Source: Isoperla grammatica
Lineage: Eukaryota; Arthropoda; Insecta; Plecoptera; Perlodidae
Direction of reading: 5' to 3'
DNA: 64,000 nt
Assembly (NCBI GenBank): GCA_945910005.1
Contig: CAMDTW010000165.1
Coordinates: 310,001-374,000 of the forward strand
This document shows positions 37,126-52,065 of the stretch, piece by piece; the stretch's first letter is position 1; the number at the start of each line of letters is the position of its first letter. Below the pieces are notes generated by a model. It was not told the origin of the DNA and did not search any database. It saw only the letters and a list, made by a program, of their open reading frames with translations. The position numbers were made by a program, and so were the translations under genes.

Positions 37126-40100
37126 TATCAAGTACAGTCACCTTCACAAGCGGGGAAACATGCGTTGTCTTCATATGTTGCATGTCGTTGCTCTCATGTC
37201 ACTGACTTAGCGCAGGGTTTATCAAGTACAGTCACCTTCACAAGCGAGGAAACATGCGTTGTCTTCATATGTTGCATGTTGTTGCTCTCATGTCACTGAC
37301 TAAGCGCAGGGTTTATAAAGTACAGTCACCGTCACAAGCGAGGAAATATGCGTTGTCTTCATATGTTGCATGTAGTTGCTCTCATGTCACTGACTTAGCG
37401 CAGGGTTTATCAAGTACAGTCACCTTCACAAGCGAGGAAACATGCGTTGTCTTCATATGTTGCATGTAGTTGCTCTCATGTCACTGACTTAGAGCAGGGT
37501 TTATCAAGTACAGTCACCTTCACAAGCGTGGAAACATGTGTTGTCTTCATATGTTGCATGTAGTTGCTCTCATGTCACTGACTTTGCGCAGGGTTTATCA
37601 AGTACAGTCACCTTCACAAGCGAGGCAACATGCGTTGTCTTCATATGTTGCATGTAGTTGCTTTCATGTCACTGACTTAGCGCAGGGTAAATCTCGTACA
37701 GTCACCTTCACAAGCGAGGAAAAATGAGTTGTCCTCATATGTTGCATGTAGTTGTTCTCATGTAACTGACTTAGCGCAGGGTTTATCAAGTACAGTCACC
37801 GTCACAAGCGAGGAAACATGCGTTGTCTTCATATGTTGCATGTAGTTGCTCTCATGTCACTGACTTAGCGCAGGGTTTATCAAGTACAGTCACCGTCACA
37901 ATAGAGAAAACATGCATTGTCTTCATATGTTGCATGTAGTTGCTCTCATTTCACTGACTTAGCGCAAGGTTTATCACGTACAGTTACCTTCACATCGAGA
38001 AAACATGCGTTGTCTTCATATGTTGCATGTAGTTGCTCTCATGTCACTGACTTAGCGCAGGCTTTATCAAGTACAGTCACCTTCACAAGCGAGGAAACAT
38101 GCGTTGTCTTCATATGTGTCATGTAGTTGCTCTCATGTCACTGACATAGCGCAGGGTTTATCAAGTACAGTCACCTTCACAAGCGAGGAAACATGCGTTG
38201 TCTTCATATGTTGTATGTAGTTGCTCTCATGTCACTGACTAAGGGCAGGGTTTATCAAGTACAGTCACCTTCAAAAGCGAGGAAACATGCGTTGTCTTCA
38301 TATGTTGCATGTAGTTGCTCTCATGTCACTGACTTAGTGCAGGGTTTATTAAGTACAGTCACCTTCACAAGCGTGGAAACATGTTTTGTCTTCATATGTT
38401 GCATGTAGTTGCTCTCATGTCACTGACTTTGCGCATGGTTTATCAAGTACAGTCACCTTCACAAGCGGGGAAACATGCGTTGTCTTCATATGTTGCATGT
38501 CGTTGCTCTCATGTCACTGACTTAGCGCAGGGTTTATCAAGTACAGTCACCTTCACAAGCGAGGAAACATGCGTTGTCTTCATATGTTGCATGTTGTTGC
38601 TCTCATGTCACTGACTTAGCGCAGGGTTTATCAAGTATAGTCACCTTCACAAGCGAGGAAACATGCGTTGTCTTCATATGTTGCATATAGTTGCTTTCAT
38701 GTCACTGACTTAGCGCAGGGTTTATCAAGTACAGTCACCGTCACAAGCGGGAAAACATGCGTTGTCTTCATATATTGCATGTAGCTGCTTTCATGTCACT
38801 GACTTAGTGCAGGGTTTATTAAGTACAGTCACCTTTACAAGCGAGGAAACATGCGTTTTCTTCATATGTTGCATGTAATTGCTCTCATGTCACTGTCTTA
38901 GCGCAGGGTTTATCACGTACAGTCACCTTCACAAGCGACCAAACATGCGTTGTCTTCATATGTTGCATCAAGTTGCTCTCATGTCACTGACTTAGCGCAG
39001 GGTTTATCAAGTACAGTCACCGTCACATGCGAGGAAACATGCATTGTCTTCATATGTTGCATGTAGTTGCTCTCATGTCACTGACTTAGCGCAGGGTTTA
39101 TCACGTACAGTCACCTTCACAAGCGAAGAAACATGCGTTGTCTTCATATGTTGCATGTCGTTGCTCTCATGTCACCGACTTAGCGCAGGGTTTATCAAGT
39201 ACAGTAACCGTCACAAGCGGGAATACATGCGTTGTCTTCATATGTTGCATGTAGTTGCTCTCATGTCACTGACTTAGCGCAGGGTTTATCAAGTACAGTC
39301 ACCGTCACAAACGGGAAAACATGCGTTGTCTTCATATTTTGCATGTAGTTGCTCTCATGTCACTGACATAGCGCAGGGTTTATCACGTACAGTCACCGTC
39401 ACAAGCGAGGAAACATGAGTTGTCTTTATATGTTGCATGTAGTTGCTCTCATGTCACTGACTTAGCGCAGGGTTTATCAAGTACAGTCACCTTTACAAGC
39501 GAGGAAACATGCGTTGTCTTCATATGTTGCATGTAGTTGCTCTCATGTCACTGACTTAGCGCAGGGTTTATCACGTACAGTCACCTTCACAAGCGAGAAA
39601 ACATGCGTTGTCTTCATATGTTGCATGTAGTTGCTCTCATGTCACTGACTTAGCGCAGGGTTTATCAAGTACAGTCACCTTTACAAGCGAGGAAACATGC
39701 GTTGTCTTCATATGTTGCATGTAGTTGCTCTCATGTCACTGACTTAGCGCAGAGTTTATCACGTACAGTCACCGTCACAAGCGAGGAAACATAAGTTTTC
39801 TTCATATGTCGCATGTAGTTGCTCTCATGTCACTGACTTCACGCAGGGTTTATTAAGTACAGTCACCTTTACAAGCAAAGAAACATGCGTTGTCTTCATA
39901 TGTTGCATGTAATTGCTCTCATGTCACTGACTTAGCGCAGGGTTTATCACGTACAGTCACCTTCACAAGCGAGCAAACATGCGTTGTCTTCATATGTTGC
40001 ATGTAGTTGCTCTCATGTCACTGACTTAGCGCAGGGTTTATCAAGTACAGTCACCGTCACATGCGAGGAAACATGCATTGTCTTCATATGTTGCATGTAG

Positions 40101-42791
40101 TTGCTCTCATGTCACTGACTTAGCGCAGGGTTTATCACGTACAGTCACCTTCACAAGCGAAGAAACATGCGTTGTCTTTATATGTTGCATGTCGTTGCTC
40201 TCATGTCACCGACTTAGCGCAGGGTTTATCAAGTACAGTCACCGTCACAAGCGGGAATACATGCGTTGTCTTCATATGTTGCATGTAGTTGCTCTCATGT
40301 CACTGACTTAGCGCAGGGTTTATCAAGTACAGTCACCGTCACAAACGGGAAAACATGCGTTGTCTTCATATTTTGCATGTAGTTGCTCTCATGTCACTGA
40401 CATAGCGCAGGGTTTATCACGTACAGTCACCGTCACAAACGAGGAAACATGAGTTGTCTTTATATGTTGCATGTAGTTACTCTCATGTCACTGACATAGC
40501 GCAGGGTTTATCACGTACAGTCACCGTCACAAGCGAGGAAACATGAGTTGTCTTCATATGTTGCATGTAGTTGCTCTCATGTCACTGACTTAGCGCAGGG
40601 TTTATCAAGTACAGTCACCTTTACAAGCGAGGAAACATGCGTTGTCTTCATATGTTGCATGTAGTTGCTCTCATGTCACTGACTTAGCGCAGGGTTTATC
40701 ACGTACAGTCACCTTCACAAGCGAGAAAACATGCGTTGTCTTCATATGTTGCATGTAATTGCTCTCATGTCAGTGACTTAGCGCAGGGTTTATCAAGTAC
40801 AGGCACCGTCACAAGCGGGAAAACATGCGTTGTCTTCATATGTTGCATGTAGTTGCTCTCATGACACTTACTTAGCGCAGGGTTTATCAAGTACAGTCAC
40901 CATCACAAGCGAGAAAACATGCGTTGTCGTCATATGTTGCATGTAGTTGCTCTCATGTCACTGACTTAGCGCAGGGTTTATCAAGTACAGTCACCGTCAC
41001 AAGCGAGGAAACATGCGTTGTCTTCATATGTTGCATGTAGTTGCTCTCATGTCACTGACTTAGCGCAGGGTTTATCAAGAACAGTCACCGTCACAAGCGA
41101 GGAAACATGCGTTGTCTTCATATGTTGCATGTAGTTGCTCTCATGTCACTGACTTAGCGCGAGGTTTATCAAGTACTGTCACCGTCACAAGCGAGGAAAC
41201 ATGCATTGTCTTCATATTATGTTGCATGTACTTGCTCTCATGTCACTGACTTAGCGCAGGGTTTATCACGTACAGTCACCGTCACAAGCGAGGAAACATG
41301 CGTTGTCTTCAAATGTTGCATGTAGTTGCTCTCATGTCAGTGACTTAGCGCAGGGTTTATCACGTAAAGTCACCGTCACAAGCGAGGAAATATGCGTTGT
41401 CCTCATATGTTGCATGTAGTTGCTCTCATGCCATTGACTTAGCGCAGGGTTTATCAAGTACAGTCACCTTCACAAGCGAGGAAACATGCGTTGTCATCAT
41501 ATGTTGCATGTAGTTGCTCTCATGTCACAGAATTAGCGCAGGGTTTATCAAGTACAGTCACCTTCACAAGCGAGGAAACATGCGTTGTCTTCATATGTTG
41601 CATGTAGTTTCTCTCAGGTCACTGACTTACCGCAGGGTTTATCAAGTACAGTCACCGTCACAAGCGAGGAAACATGCGTTGTTTTCATATGTTGCATGTA
41701 GTTGCTCTCATGTCACTGACTTAGCGCAGGGTTTATCACGTACAGTCACCTTCACAAGCGAGGAAACATGCGTTGTCTTCATATGTTGCATGTAGTTGCT
41801 CTCATGTCACTGACTTAGCGCAGGGTTTATCACGTACAGTCACCTTCACAAGCGAGGAAACATGTGTTGTCTTCATATGTTGCATGTAGTTGCTCTCATG
41901 TCACTGACTTAGCGCAGGGTTTATCACGTACAGTCACCTTCACAAGCGAGGAAACATGAGTTGTCCTCATATGTTGCATGAAGTTGCTCTCATGTCACTG
42001 ACTTAGCGCAGGGTTAATCTCGTACAGTCACCTTAACAAGCGAGGAAACATGCGTTGTCTTCATATGTTGCATGTAGTTGCTCTCATGTCACTGACTAAG
42101 CGCAGGGTTTATCAAGTACAGTCACCGTCACAAGCGAGGAAATATGCGTTGTCTTCATATGTTGCATGTAGTTGCTCTCATGTCACTGACTTAGCGCAGG
42201 GTTTATCAAGTACAGTCACCTTCACAAGCGAGGAAACATGCGTTGTCTTCATATGTTGCATGTAGTTGCTCTCATGTCACTGACTTAGAGCAGGTTTTAT
42301 CAAGTACAGTCACCTTCACAAGCGTGGAAACATGTGTTGTCTTCATATGTTGCATGTAGTTGCTCTAATGTCACTGACTTTGCGCAGGGTTTATCAAGTA
42401 CATTCACCTTCACAAGCGAGGCAACATGCGTTGTCTTCATATGTTGCATGTAGTTGCTTTCATGTCACTGACTTAGCGCAGGGTTAATCTCGTACAGTCA
42501 CCTTCACAAGCAAGGAAAAATGAGTTGTCCTCATATGTTGCATGTAGTTGTTCTCATGTAACTGACTTAGCGCAGGGTTTATCAAGTACAGTCACCGTCA
42601 CAAGCGAGGAAACATGCGTTGTCTTCATATGTTGCATGTAGTTGCTCTCATGTCACTGACTTAGCGCAGGGTTTATCAAGTACAGTCACCGTCACAATAG
42701 AGAAAACATGCATTGTCTTCATATGTTGCATGTAGTTGCTCTCATGTCACTGACTTAGCGCAAGGTTTATCACGTACAGTTACCTTCACAT

Positions 42792-45700
42792 CGAGGAAAC
42801 ATGCGTTGTCTTCATATGTTGCATGTAGTTGCTCTCATGTCACTGACTTAGCGCAGGCTTTATCAAGTACAGTCACCTTCACAAGCGAGGAAACATGCGT
42901 TGTCTTCATATGTGTCATGTAGTTGCTCTCATGTCACTGACATAGCGCAGGGTTTATCAAGTACAGCAACCTTCACAAGCGAGGAAACATGCGTTGTCTT
43001 CATATGTTGTATGTAGTTGCTCTCATGTCACTGACTAAGGGCAGGGTTTATCAAGTACAGTCACCTTCATAAGCGAGGAAACATGCGTTGTCTTCATATG
43101 TTGCATGTAGTTGCTCTCATGTCACTGACTTAGCGCAGGGTTTATCAAGTACAGTCACCTTCACAAGCGTGGAAACATGTTTTGTCTTCATATGTTGCAT
43201 GTAGTTGCTCTCATGTCACTGACTTTGCGCATGGTTTATCAAGTACAGTCACCTTCACAAGCGGGGAAACATGCGTTGTCTTCATATGTTGCATGTCGTT
43301 GCTCTCATGTCACTGACTTAGCGCAGGGTTTATCAAGTACAGTCACCTTCACAAGCGAGGAAACATGCGTTGTCTTCATATGTTGCATGTTGTTGCTCTC
43401 ATGTCACTGACTTAGCGCAGGGTTTATCAAGTATAGTCACCTTCACAAGCGAGGAAACATGCGTTGTCTTCATATGTTGCATATAGTTGCTTTCATGTCA
43501 CTGACTTCACGCAGGGTTTATTAAGTACAGTCACCTTTACAAGCGAGGAAACATACGTTTTCTTCATATGTTGCATGTAATTGCTCTCATGTCACTGACT
43601 TAGCGCAGGGTTTATCACGTACAGTCACCTTCACAAGCGAGCAAACATGCGTTGTCTTCATATGTTGCATCAAGTTGCTCTCATGTCACCGACTTAGCGC
43701 AGGGTTTATCAAGTACAGTCACCGTCACAAGCGGGAATACATGCGTTGTCTTCATATGTTGCATGTAGTTGCTCTCATGTCACTGACTTAGCGCAGGGTT
43801 TATCAAGTACAGTCACCGTCACAAACGGGAAAACATGCGTTGTCTTCATATTTTGCATGTAGTTGCTCTCATGTCACTGACATAGCGCAGGGTTTATCAC
43901 GTACAGTCACCGTCACAAGCGAGGAAACATGAGTTGTCTTTATATGTTGCATGTAGTTGCTCTCATGTCACTGACTTAGCGCAGGGTTTATCAAGTACAG
44001 TCACCTTTACAAGCGAGGAAACATGCGTTGTCTTCATATGTTGCATGTAGTTGCTCTCATGTCACTGACTTAGCGCAGGGTTTATCACGTACAGTCACCT
44101 TCACAAGCGAGAAAACATGCGTTGTCTTCATATGTTGCATGTAATTGCTCTCATGTCACTGACTTAGCGCAGGGTTTATCAAGTACAGTCACCGTCACAA
44201 GCGGGAAAACATGCGTTGTCTTCATATGTTGCATGTAGTTGCTCTTATGTCACTGACTTAGCGCAGGGTTTATCAAGTACAGTCACCGTCACAAGCGAGG
44301 AAACATGCGTTGTCTTCATATGTTGCATGTAGTTGCTCTCATGACACTGACTAAGCGCAGGGTTTATCAAGTACAGTCACCATCACAAGCGAGAAAACAT
44401 GCGTTGTCGTCATATGTTGCATGTAGTTGCTCTCATGTCACTGACTTAGCGCAGGGTTTATCAAGTACAGTCACCGTCACAAGCGAGGAAACATGCGTTG
44501 TCTTCATATGTTGCATGTAGTTGCTCTCATGTCACTGACTTAGCGCAGGGTTTATCACGTACAGTCACCTTCACAAGCGAGGAAACATGCGTTGTCTTCA
44601 TATGTTGCATGTAGTTGCTCTCATGTCACTGACTTAGCGCAGGGTTTATCACGTACAGTCACCTTCACAAGCGAGGAAACATAAGTGGTCCTCATATGTT
44701 GCATGTAGTTGCTCTCATGTCACTGACTTAGCGCAGGGTTAATCTCGTACAGTCACCTTAACAAGCGAGAAAACATGCGTTGTCTTCATATGTTGCATGT
44801 AGTTGCTCTCATGTCACTGACTTAGCGCAGTGTTTATCAAGTACAGTCACCGTCACAAGCGAGGAAATATGCGTTGTCTTCATATGTTGCATGTAGTTGC
44901 TCTCATGTCACTGACTTAGCGCAGGGTTTATCAAGTACAGTCACCTTCACAAGCGAGGAAACATGCGTTGTCTTCATATGTTGCATGTAGTTGCTTTCAT
45001 GTCACTGACTTAGCGCAGGGTTAATCTCGTACAGTCACCTTCACAAGCGAGGAAACATGAGTTGTCCTCATATGTTGCATGTAGTTGTTCTCATGTAACT
45101 GACTTAGCGCAGGGTTTATCAAGTACAGTCACCGTCACAAGCGAGGAAACATGCGTTGTCTTCATATGTTGCATGTAGTGGCTCTCGTGTCTCTGACTTA
45201 GCACAGGGTTTATCACGTACAGTCACCGTCAAAAGCGAGGAAGCATGCGTTGTCTTCATATGTTGCATGTAGTTGCTCTCATATCACTGACTTAGCGCAG
45301 GGTTTATCACGTACAGTCACCTTCACAAGCGAGGAAACATGCGTTGTCTTCATATGTTGCATGTAATTGCTCTCATGTCACTGACTTAGCGCAGGGTTTA
45401 TCAAGTACAGTCACCTTCACAAGCGAGGAAACATGCCTTGTCTTCATATGTTGCATGTAGTTGCTCTCATGTCACTGACATAGCGCAGGGTTTATCAAGT
45501 ACAGTCACCTTCACAAGCGAGGAAACATGCGTTGTCTTCATATGTTGTATGAAGTTGCTCTCATGTCACTGACTAAGGGCAGGGTTTATCAAGTACAGTC
45601 ATCTTCACAAGCGAGGAAACATGCGTTGTCTTCATATGTTGCATGTTGTTGCTCTCATGTCACTGACATAGCGCAGGGTTTATCAAGTACAGTCACCTTC

Positions 45701-46592
45701 ACAAGCGTGGAAACATGTTTTGTCTTAATATGTTGCATGTAGTTGCTCTCATGTCACTGACTTTGCGCAGGGTTTATCAAGTACAGTCACCTTCACAAGC
45801 GAGGAAACATGCGTTGTCTTCATATGTTGCATGTAGTTGCTTTCATGTCACTGACTTAGCGCAGGGTTTATCACGTACAGTCACCGTCACAAGCGATGAA
45901 ACATGCGTTGTCTTCATATGTTGCATGTAGTTGCTTTTATGTCACTGACTTAGCGCAGGGTTTATCAAGTACAGTCACCGTCACAAGCGAGGAAACATGC
46001 GTTGTCCTAATATGTTGCATGTAGTTGCTGTCATGTCACTGACTTAGCGCAGGGTTTATCACGTACAGTCACCTTCACAAGCGAGGAAACATGCGTTGTC
46101 ATCATATGTTGCATGTAGTTGCTCTCATGTCACTGACTTAGCGCAGGGTTTATCAAGTACAAATCACCGTCACAATAGAGAAAACATGCGTTGTCTTCAT
46201 ATGTTGCATGTAGTTGCTCACATGTCACTGACTTAGCGCAGGGTTTATCAAGTACAGACACCTTCACAAGCGAGGAAACATGCGTTGTCTTCATATGTTG
46301 CATGTAGTTTCTCTCATGTCACTGACTTAGCGCAGGGTTTATCAAGTACACTCACCTTCACAAGCGAGGAAACATGCGTTGTCTTCATATGTTGCATGTA
46401 GTTGCTCTCATGTCACTGACTTTGCGCAGAATTAATCAAGTACAGTCACCTTCACAAGCGAGGAAACATGCGTTGGCTTCATATGTTGCATGTAGTTGCT
46501 CTCATGTCACTGACTTAGCGCAGGGTTTATCAAGTACAGTCACCGTCACAAGCGAGGAAACATGCGTTGTCTTCATATGTTGCATGTAGTTG
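42792..46592 (+). repeat. 4.0-kb higher-order unit, copy 1 (two monomers missing)
   Basis: Matches 46647-50635. The offset is 3,855 bp (41 monomers +1) up to about 43680 and 4,043 bp (43 monomers +1) afterwards, because copy 1 lacks two monomers (188 bp) that copy 2 has at about 47540-47730. The extra 1 bp is the 95-bp monomer TACAAATCACC near 46160. The boundaries are the first mismatches and are approximate. Confidence 0.8.
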
Positions 46593-46646
46593 TTCTCATG
46601 TAACTGACTTAGCGCAGGGTTTATCAAGTACAGTCACCGTCACAAG

Positions 46647-49600
46647 CGAGGAAACATGCGTTGTCTTCATATGTTGCATGTAGTTGCTCTCATGTCACTG
46701 ACTTAGCGCAGGCTTTATCAAGTACAGTCACCTTCACAAGCGAGGAAACATGCGTTGTCTTCATATGTGTCATGTAGTTGCTCTCATGTCACTGACATAG
46801 CGCAGGGTTTATCAAGTACAGTCACCTTCACAAGCGAGGAAACATGCGTTGTCTTCATATGTTGTATGTAGTTGCTCTCATGTCACTGACTAAGGGCAGG
46901 GTTTATCAAGTACAGTCACCTTCATAAGCGAGGAAACATGCGTTGTCTTCATATGTTGCATGTAGTTGCTCTCATGTCACTGACTTAGCGCAGGGTTTAT
47001 CAAGTACAGTCACCTTCACAAGCGTGGAAACATGTTTTGTCTTCATATGTTGCATGTAGTTGCTCTCATGTCACTTACTTTGCGCATGGTTTATCAAGTA
47101 CAGTCACCTTCACAAGCGGGGAAACATGCGTTGTCTTCATATGTTGCATGTCGTTGCTCTCATGTCACTGACTTAGCGCAGGGTTTATCAAGTACAGTCA
47201 CCTTCACAAGCGAGGAAACATGCGTTGTCTTCATATGTTGCATGTTGTTGCTCTCATGTCACTGACTTAGCGCAGGGTTTATCAAGAATAGTCACCTTCA
47301 CAAGCGAGGAAACATGCGTTGTCTTCATATGTTGCATATAGTTGCTTTCATGTCACTGACTTCACGCAGGGTTTATTAAGTACAGTCACCTTTACAAGCG
47401 AGGAAACATACGTTTTCTTCATATGTTGCATGTAATTGCTCTCATGTCACTGACTTAGCGCAGGGTTTATCACGTACAGTCACCTTCACAAGCGAGCAAA
47501 CATGCGTTGTCTTCATATGTTGCATCAAGTTGCTCTCATGTCACTGACTTAGCGCAGGGTTTATCAAGTACAGTCACCGTCACATGCGAGGAAACATGCA
47601 TTGTCTTCATATGTTGCATGTAGTTGCTCTCATGTCACTGACTTAGCGCAGGGTTTATCACGTACAGTCACCTTCACAAGCGAAGAAACATGCGTTGTCT
47701 TCATATGTTGCATGTCGTTGCTCTCATGTCACCGACTTAGCGCAGGGTTTATCAAGTACAGTCACCGTCACAAGCGGGAATGCATGCGTTGTCTTCATAT
47801 GTTGCATGTAGTTGCTCTCATGTCACTGACTTAGCGCAGGGTTTATCAAGTACAGTCACCGTCACAAACGGGAAAACATGCGTTGTCTTCATATTTTGCA
47901 TGTAGTTGCTCTCATGTCACTGACATAGCGCAGGGTTTATCACGTACAGTCACCGTCACAAGCGAGGAAACATGAGTTGTCTTTATATGTTGCATGTAGT
48001 TGCTCTCATGTCACTGACTTAGCGCAGGGTTTATCAAGTACAGTCACCTTTACAAGCGAGGAAACATGCGTTGTCTTCATATGTTGCATGTAGTTGCTCT
48101 CATGTCACTGACTTAGCGCAGGGTTTATCACGTACAGTCACCTTCACAAGCGAGAAAACATGCGTTGTCTTCATATGTTGCATGTAATTGCTCTCATGTC
48201 ACTGACTTAGCGCAGGGTTTATCAAGTACAGTCACCGTCACAAGCGGGAAAACATGCGTTGTCTTCATATGTTGCATGTAGTTGCTCTTATGTCACTGAC
48301 TTAGCGCAGGGTTAATCAAGTGCAGTCACCGTCACAAGCGAGGAAACATGCGTTGTCTTCATATGTTGCATGTAGTTGCTCTCATGACACTGACTTAGCG
48401 CAGGGTTTATCAAGTACAGTCACCATCACAAGCGAGAAAACATGCGTTGTCGTCATATGTTGCATGTAGTTGCTCTCATGTCACTGACTTAGCGCAGGGT
48501 TTATCAAGTACAGTCACCGTCACAAGCGAGGAAACATGCGTTGTCTTCATATGTTGCATGTAGTTGCTCTCATGTCACTGACTTAGCGCAGGGTTTATCA
48601 CGTACAGTCACCTTCACAAGCGAGGAAACATGCGTTGTCTTCATATGTTGCATGTAGTTGCTCTCATGTCACTGACTTAGCGCAGGGTTTATCACGTACA
48701 GTCACCTTCACAAGCGAGGAAACATAAGTGGTCCTCATATGTTGCATGTAGTTGCTCTCATGTCACTGACTTAGCGCAGGGTTAATCTCGTACAGTCACC
48801 TTAACAAGCGAGAAAACATGCGTTGTCTTCATATGTTGCATGTAGTTGCTCTCATGTCACTGACTTAGCGCAGTGTTTATCAAGTACAGTCACCGTCACA
48901 AGCGAGGAAATATGCGTTGTCTTCATATGTTGCATGTAGTTGCTCTCATGTCACTGACTTAGCGCAGGGTTTATCAAGTACAGTCACCTTCACAAGCGAG
49001 GAAACATGCGTTGTCTTCATATGTTGCATGTAGTTGCTTTCATGTCACTGACTTAGCGCAGGGTTAATCTCGTACAGTCACCTTCACAAGCGAGGAAACA
49101 TGAGTTGTCCTCATATGTTGCATGTAGTTGTTCTCATGTAACTGACTTAGCGCAGGGTTTATCAAGTACAGTCACCGTCACAAGCGAGGAAACATGCGTT
49201 GTCTTCATATGTTGCATGTAGTGGCTCTCGTGTCTCTGACTTAGCACAGGGTTTATCACGTACAGTCACCGTCAAAAGCGAGGAAGCATGCGTTGTCTTC
49301 ATATGTTGCATGTAGTTGCTCTCATATCACTGACTTAGCGCAGGGTTTATCACGTACAGTCACCTTCACAAGCGAGGAAACATGCGTTGTCTTCATATGT
49401 TGCATGTAATTGCTCTCATGTCACTGACTTAGCGCAGGGTTTATCAAGTACAGTCACCTTCACAAGCGAGGAAACATGCCTTGTCTTCATATGTTGCATG
49501 TAGTTGCTCTCATGTCACTGACATAGCGCAGGGTTTATCAAGTACAGTCACCTTCACAAGCGAGGAAACATGCGTTGTCTTCATATGTTGTATGAAGTTG

Positions 49601-50635
49601 CTCTCATGTCACTGACTAAGGGCAGGGTTTATCAAGTACAGTCATCTTCACAAGCGAGGAAACATGCGTTGTCTTCATATGTTGCATGTAGTTGCTCTCA
49701 TGTCACTGACATAGCGCAGGGTTTATCAAGTACAGTCACCTTCACAAGCGTGGAAACATGTTTTGTCTTAATATGTTGCATGTAGTTGCTCTCATGTCAC
49801 TGACTTTGCGCAGGGTTTATCAAGTACAGTCACCTTCACAAGCGAGGAAACATGCGTTGTCTTCATATGTTGCATGTAGTTGCTTTCATGTCACTGACTT
49901 AGCGCAGGGTTTATCACGTACAGTCACCGTCACAAGCGATGAAACATGCGTTGTCTTCATATGTTGCATGTAGTTGCTTTTATGTCACTGACTTAGCGCA
50001 GGGTTTATCAAGTACAGTCACCGTCACAAGCGAGGAAACATGCGTTGTCCTAATATGTTGCATGTAGTTGCTGTCATGTCACTGACTTAGCGCAGGGTTT
50101 ATCACGTACAGTCACCTTCACAAGCGAGGAAACATGCGTTGTCATCATATATTGCATGTAGTTGCTCTCATGTCACTGACTTAGCGCAGGGTTTATCAAG
50201 TACAAATCACCGTCACAATAGAGAAAACATGCGTTGTCTTCATATGTTGCATGTAGTTGCTCACATGTCACTGACTTAGCGCAGGGTTTATCAAGTACAG
50301 ACACCTTCACAAGCGAGGAAACATGCGTTGTCTTCATATGTTGCATGTAGTTTCTCTCATGTCACTGACTTAGCGCAGGGTTTATCAAGTACACTCACCT
50401 TCACAAGCGAGGAAACATGCGTTGTCTTCATATGTTGCATGTAGTTGCTCTCATGTCACTGACTTTGCGCAGAATTAATCAAGTACAGTCACCTTCACAA
50501 GCGAGGAAACATGCGTTGGCTTCATATGTTGCATGTAGTTGCTCTCATGTCACTGACTTAGCGCAGGGTTTATCAAGTACAGTCACCGTCACAAGCGAGG
50601 AAACATGCGTTGTCTTCATATGTTGCATGTAGTTG
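46647..50635 (+). repeat. 4.0-kb higher-order unit, copy 2
   Basis: Near-identical repeat of copy 1, including rare monomers such as CATAAGTGGTCC (about 48724), GTGGCTCTCGTG (about 49222), GTCTTAATATG and GCGCAGAATTAATC (about 50468). It shares no 97-bp marker with the units on either side, so it is a separate higher-order subtype. Confidence 0.8.
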
Positions 50636-52065
50636 CTCTCATGTCACTGACTTAGCGCAGGGTTTTTTCAAGTACAGTTACCTTCACAAGCTAGGAAACA
50701 TGCGTTGTCTTCATATGTTGCATGTAGTTGCTCTCATGTCACTGACATAGCGCAGGGTTTATCAAGTACAGTCACCGTCACAATAGAGAAAACATGCGTT
50801 GTCTTCATATGTTGCATGTAGTTGCTCTCATATCACTGACTTAGCGCAGGGTTTATCAAGTAAAGTCACCGTCACAATAGAGAAAACATGCGATGTCTTC
50901 ATATGTTGCATGTAGTTGCTCTCATGTCAACGACTTAGCGCAGGGTTTATCAAGTACAGTCACCGTCACAAGCAAGGAAACATGCGTTGTCTTCATATGT
51001 TGCATGTAGTTTCTCTCATGTCACTGACTTAGCGCAGGGTTTATCAAGTACACTCACCATCACAAGCGAGGAAACATGCGTTGTCTTCATATGTTGCATG
51101 TAGTTGCTCTCATGTCACTGACTTTGCGCAGGGTTTATCAAGTACAGTCACCTTCACAAGCGAGGAAACATGCTTTGTATTCATATGTTGCATGTAGTTG
51201 CTCTCAAGTCACTGACTTAGCGCAGGGTTTATCAAGAACAGTCACCGTCACAAGCGAGGAAACATGCGTTGTCTTCATATGTTGCATGTAGTTGCTTTCA
51301 TGTCACTGACTTAGCGCAGGGTTTTTTCAAGTACAGTCACCTTCACAAGCGAGGAAACATGCGTTGTCTTCATATGTTGCATGTAGTTGCTCTCATGTCA
51401 CTGACATAGCGCAGGGTTTATCACGTACAGTCACCGTCACAAGCGAGAAAACATGCGTTGTCTTCATATGTTGCATGTAGTTGCTCTCATGTCACTGACT
51501 TAGCGCAGGGTTTTTCACGTACAGTCACCGTCACAAGCGAGTAAACATGCGTTGTCCTAATATGTTGCATGTAGTTGCTCTCATGTCACTGCCTTAGCGC
51601 AGGGTTTATCAACACAGTCACCGTCACAAGCGAGGAAACATGCGTTGTCCTAATATGTTGCATGTAGTTGCTCTCATGTCACTGACTTAGCGCAGGGTTT
51701 ATCAAGTACAGTCACCTTCACAAGCGAGGAAACATGCGTTGTCTTCATATGTTGCATGTAGTTGCTCTCATGTCACTGACTTAGCGCAGGGTTTATCAAG
51801 TACAGTCACCGTCACAAGCGAGGAAACATGCATTGTAATCATATGTTGCATGTAGTTGCTCTCATGTCACTGACTTAGCGCAGGGTTTATCAAGTACAGT
51901 CACCGTCACAAGCGAGGAAACATGCGTTGTCTTCATATGTTGCATGTAGTTGCTCTCATGACACTGACTTAGCGCAGGGTTTATCAAGTACAGTCACCAT
52001 CACAAGCGAGAAAACATGCGTTGTCGTCATATTTTGCATGAAGTTGCTCTAATGTCACTGACTTA

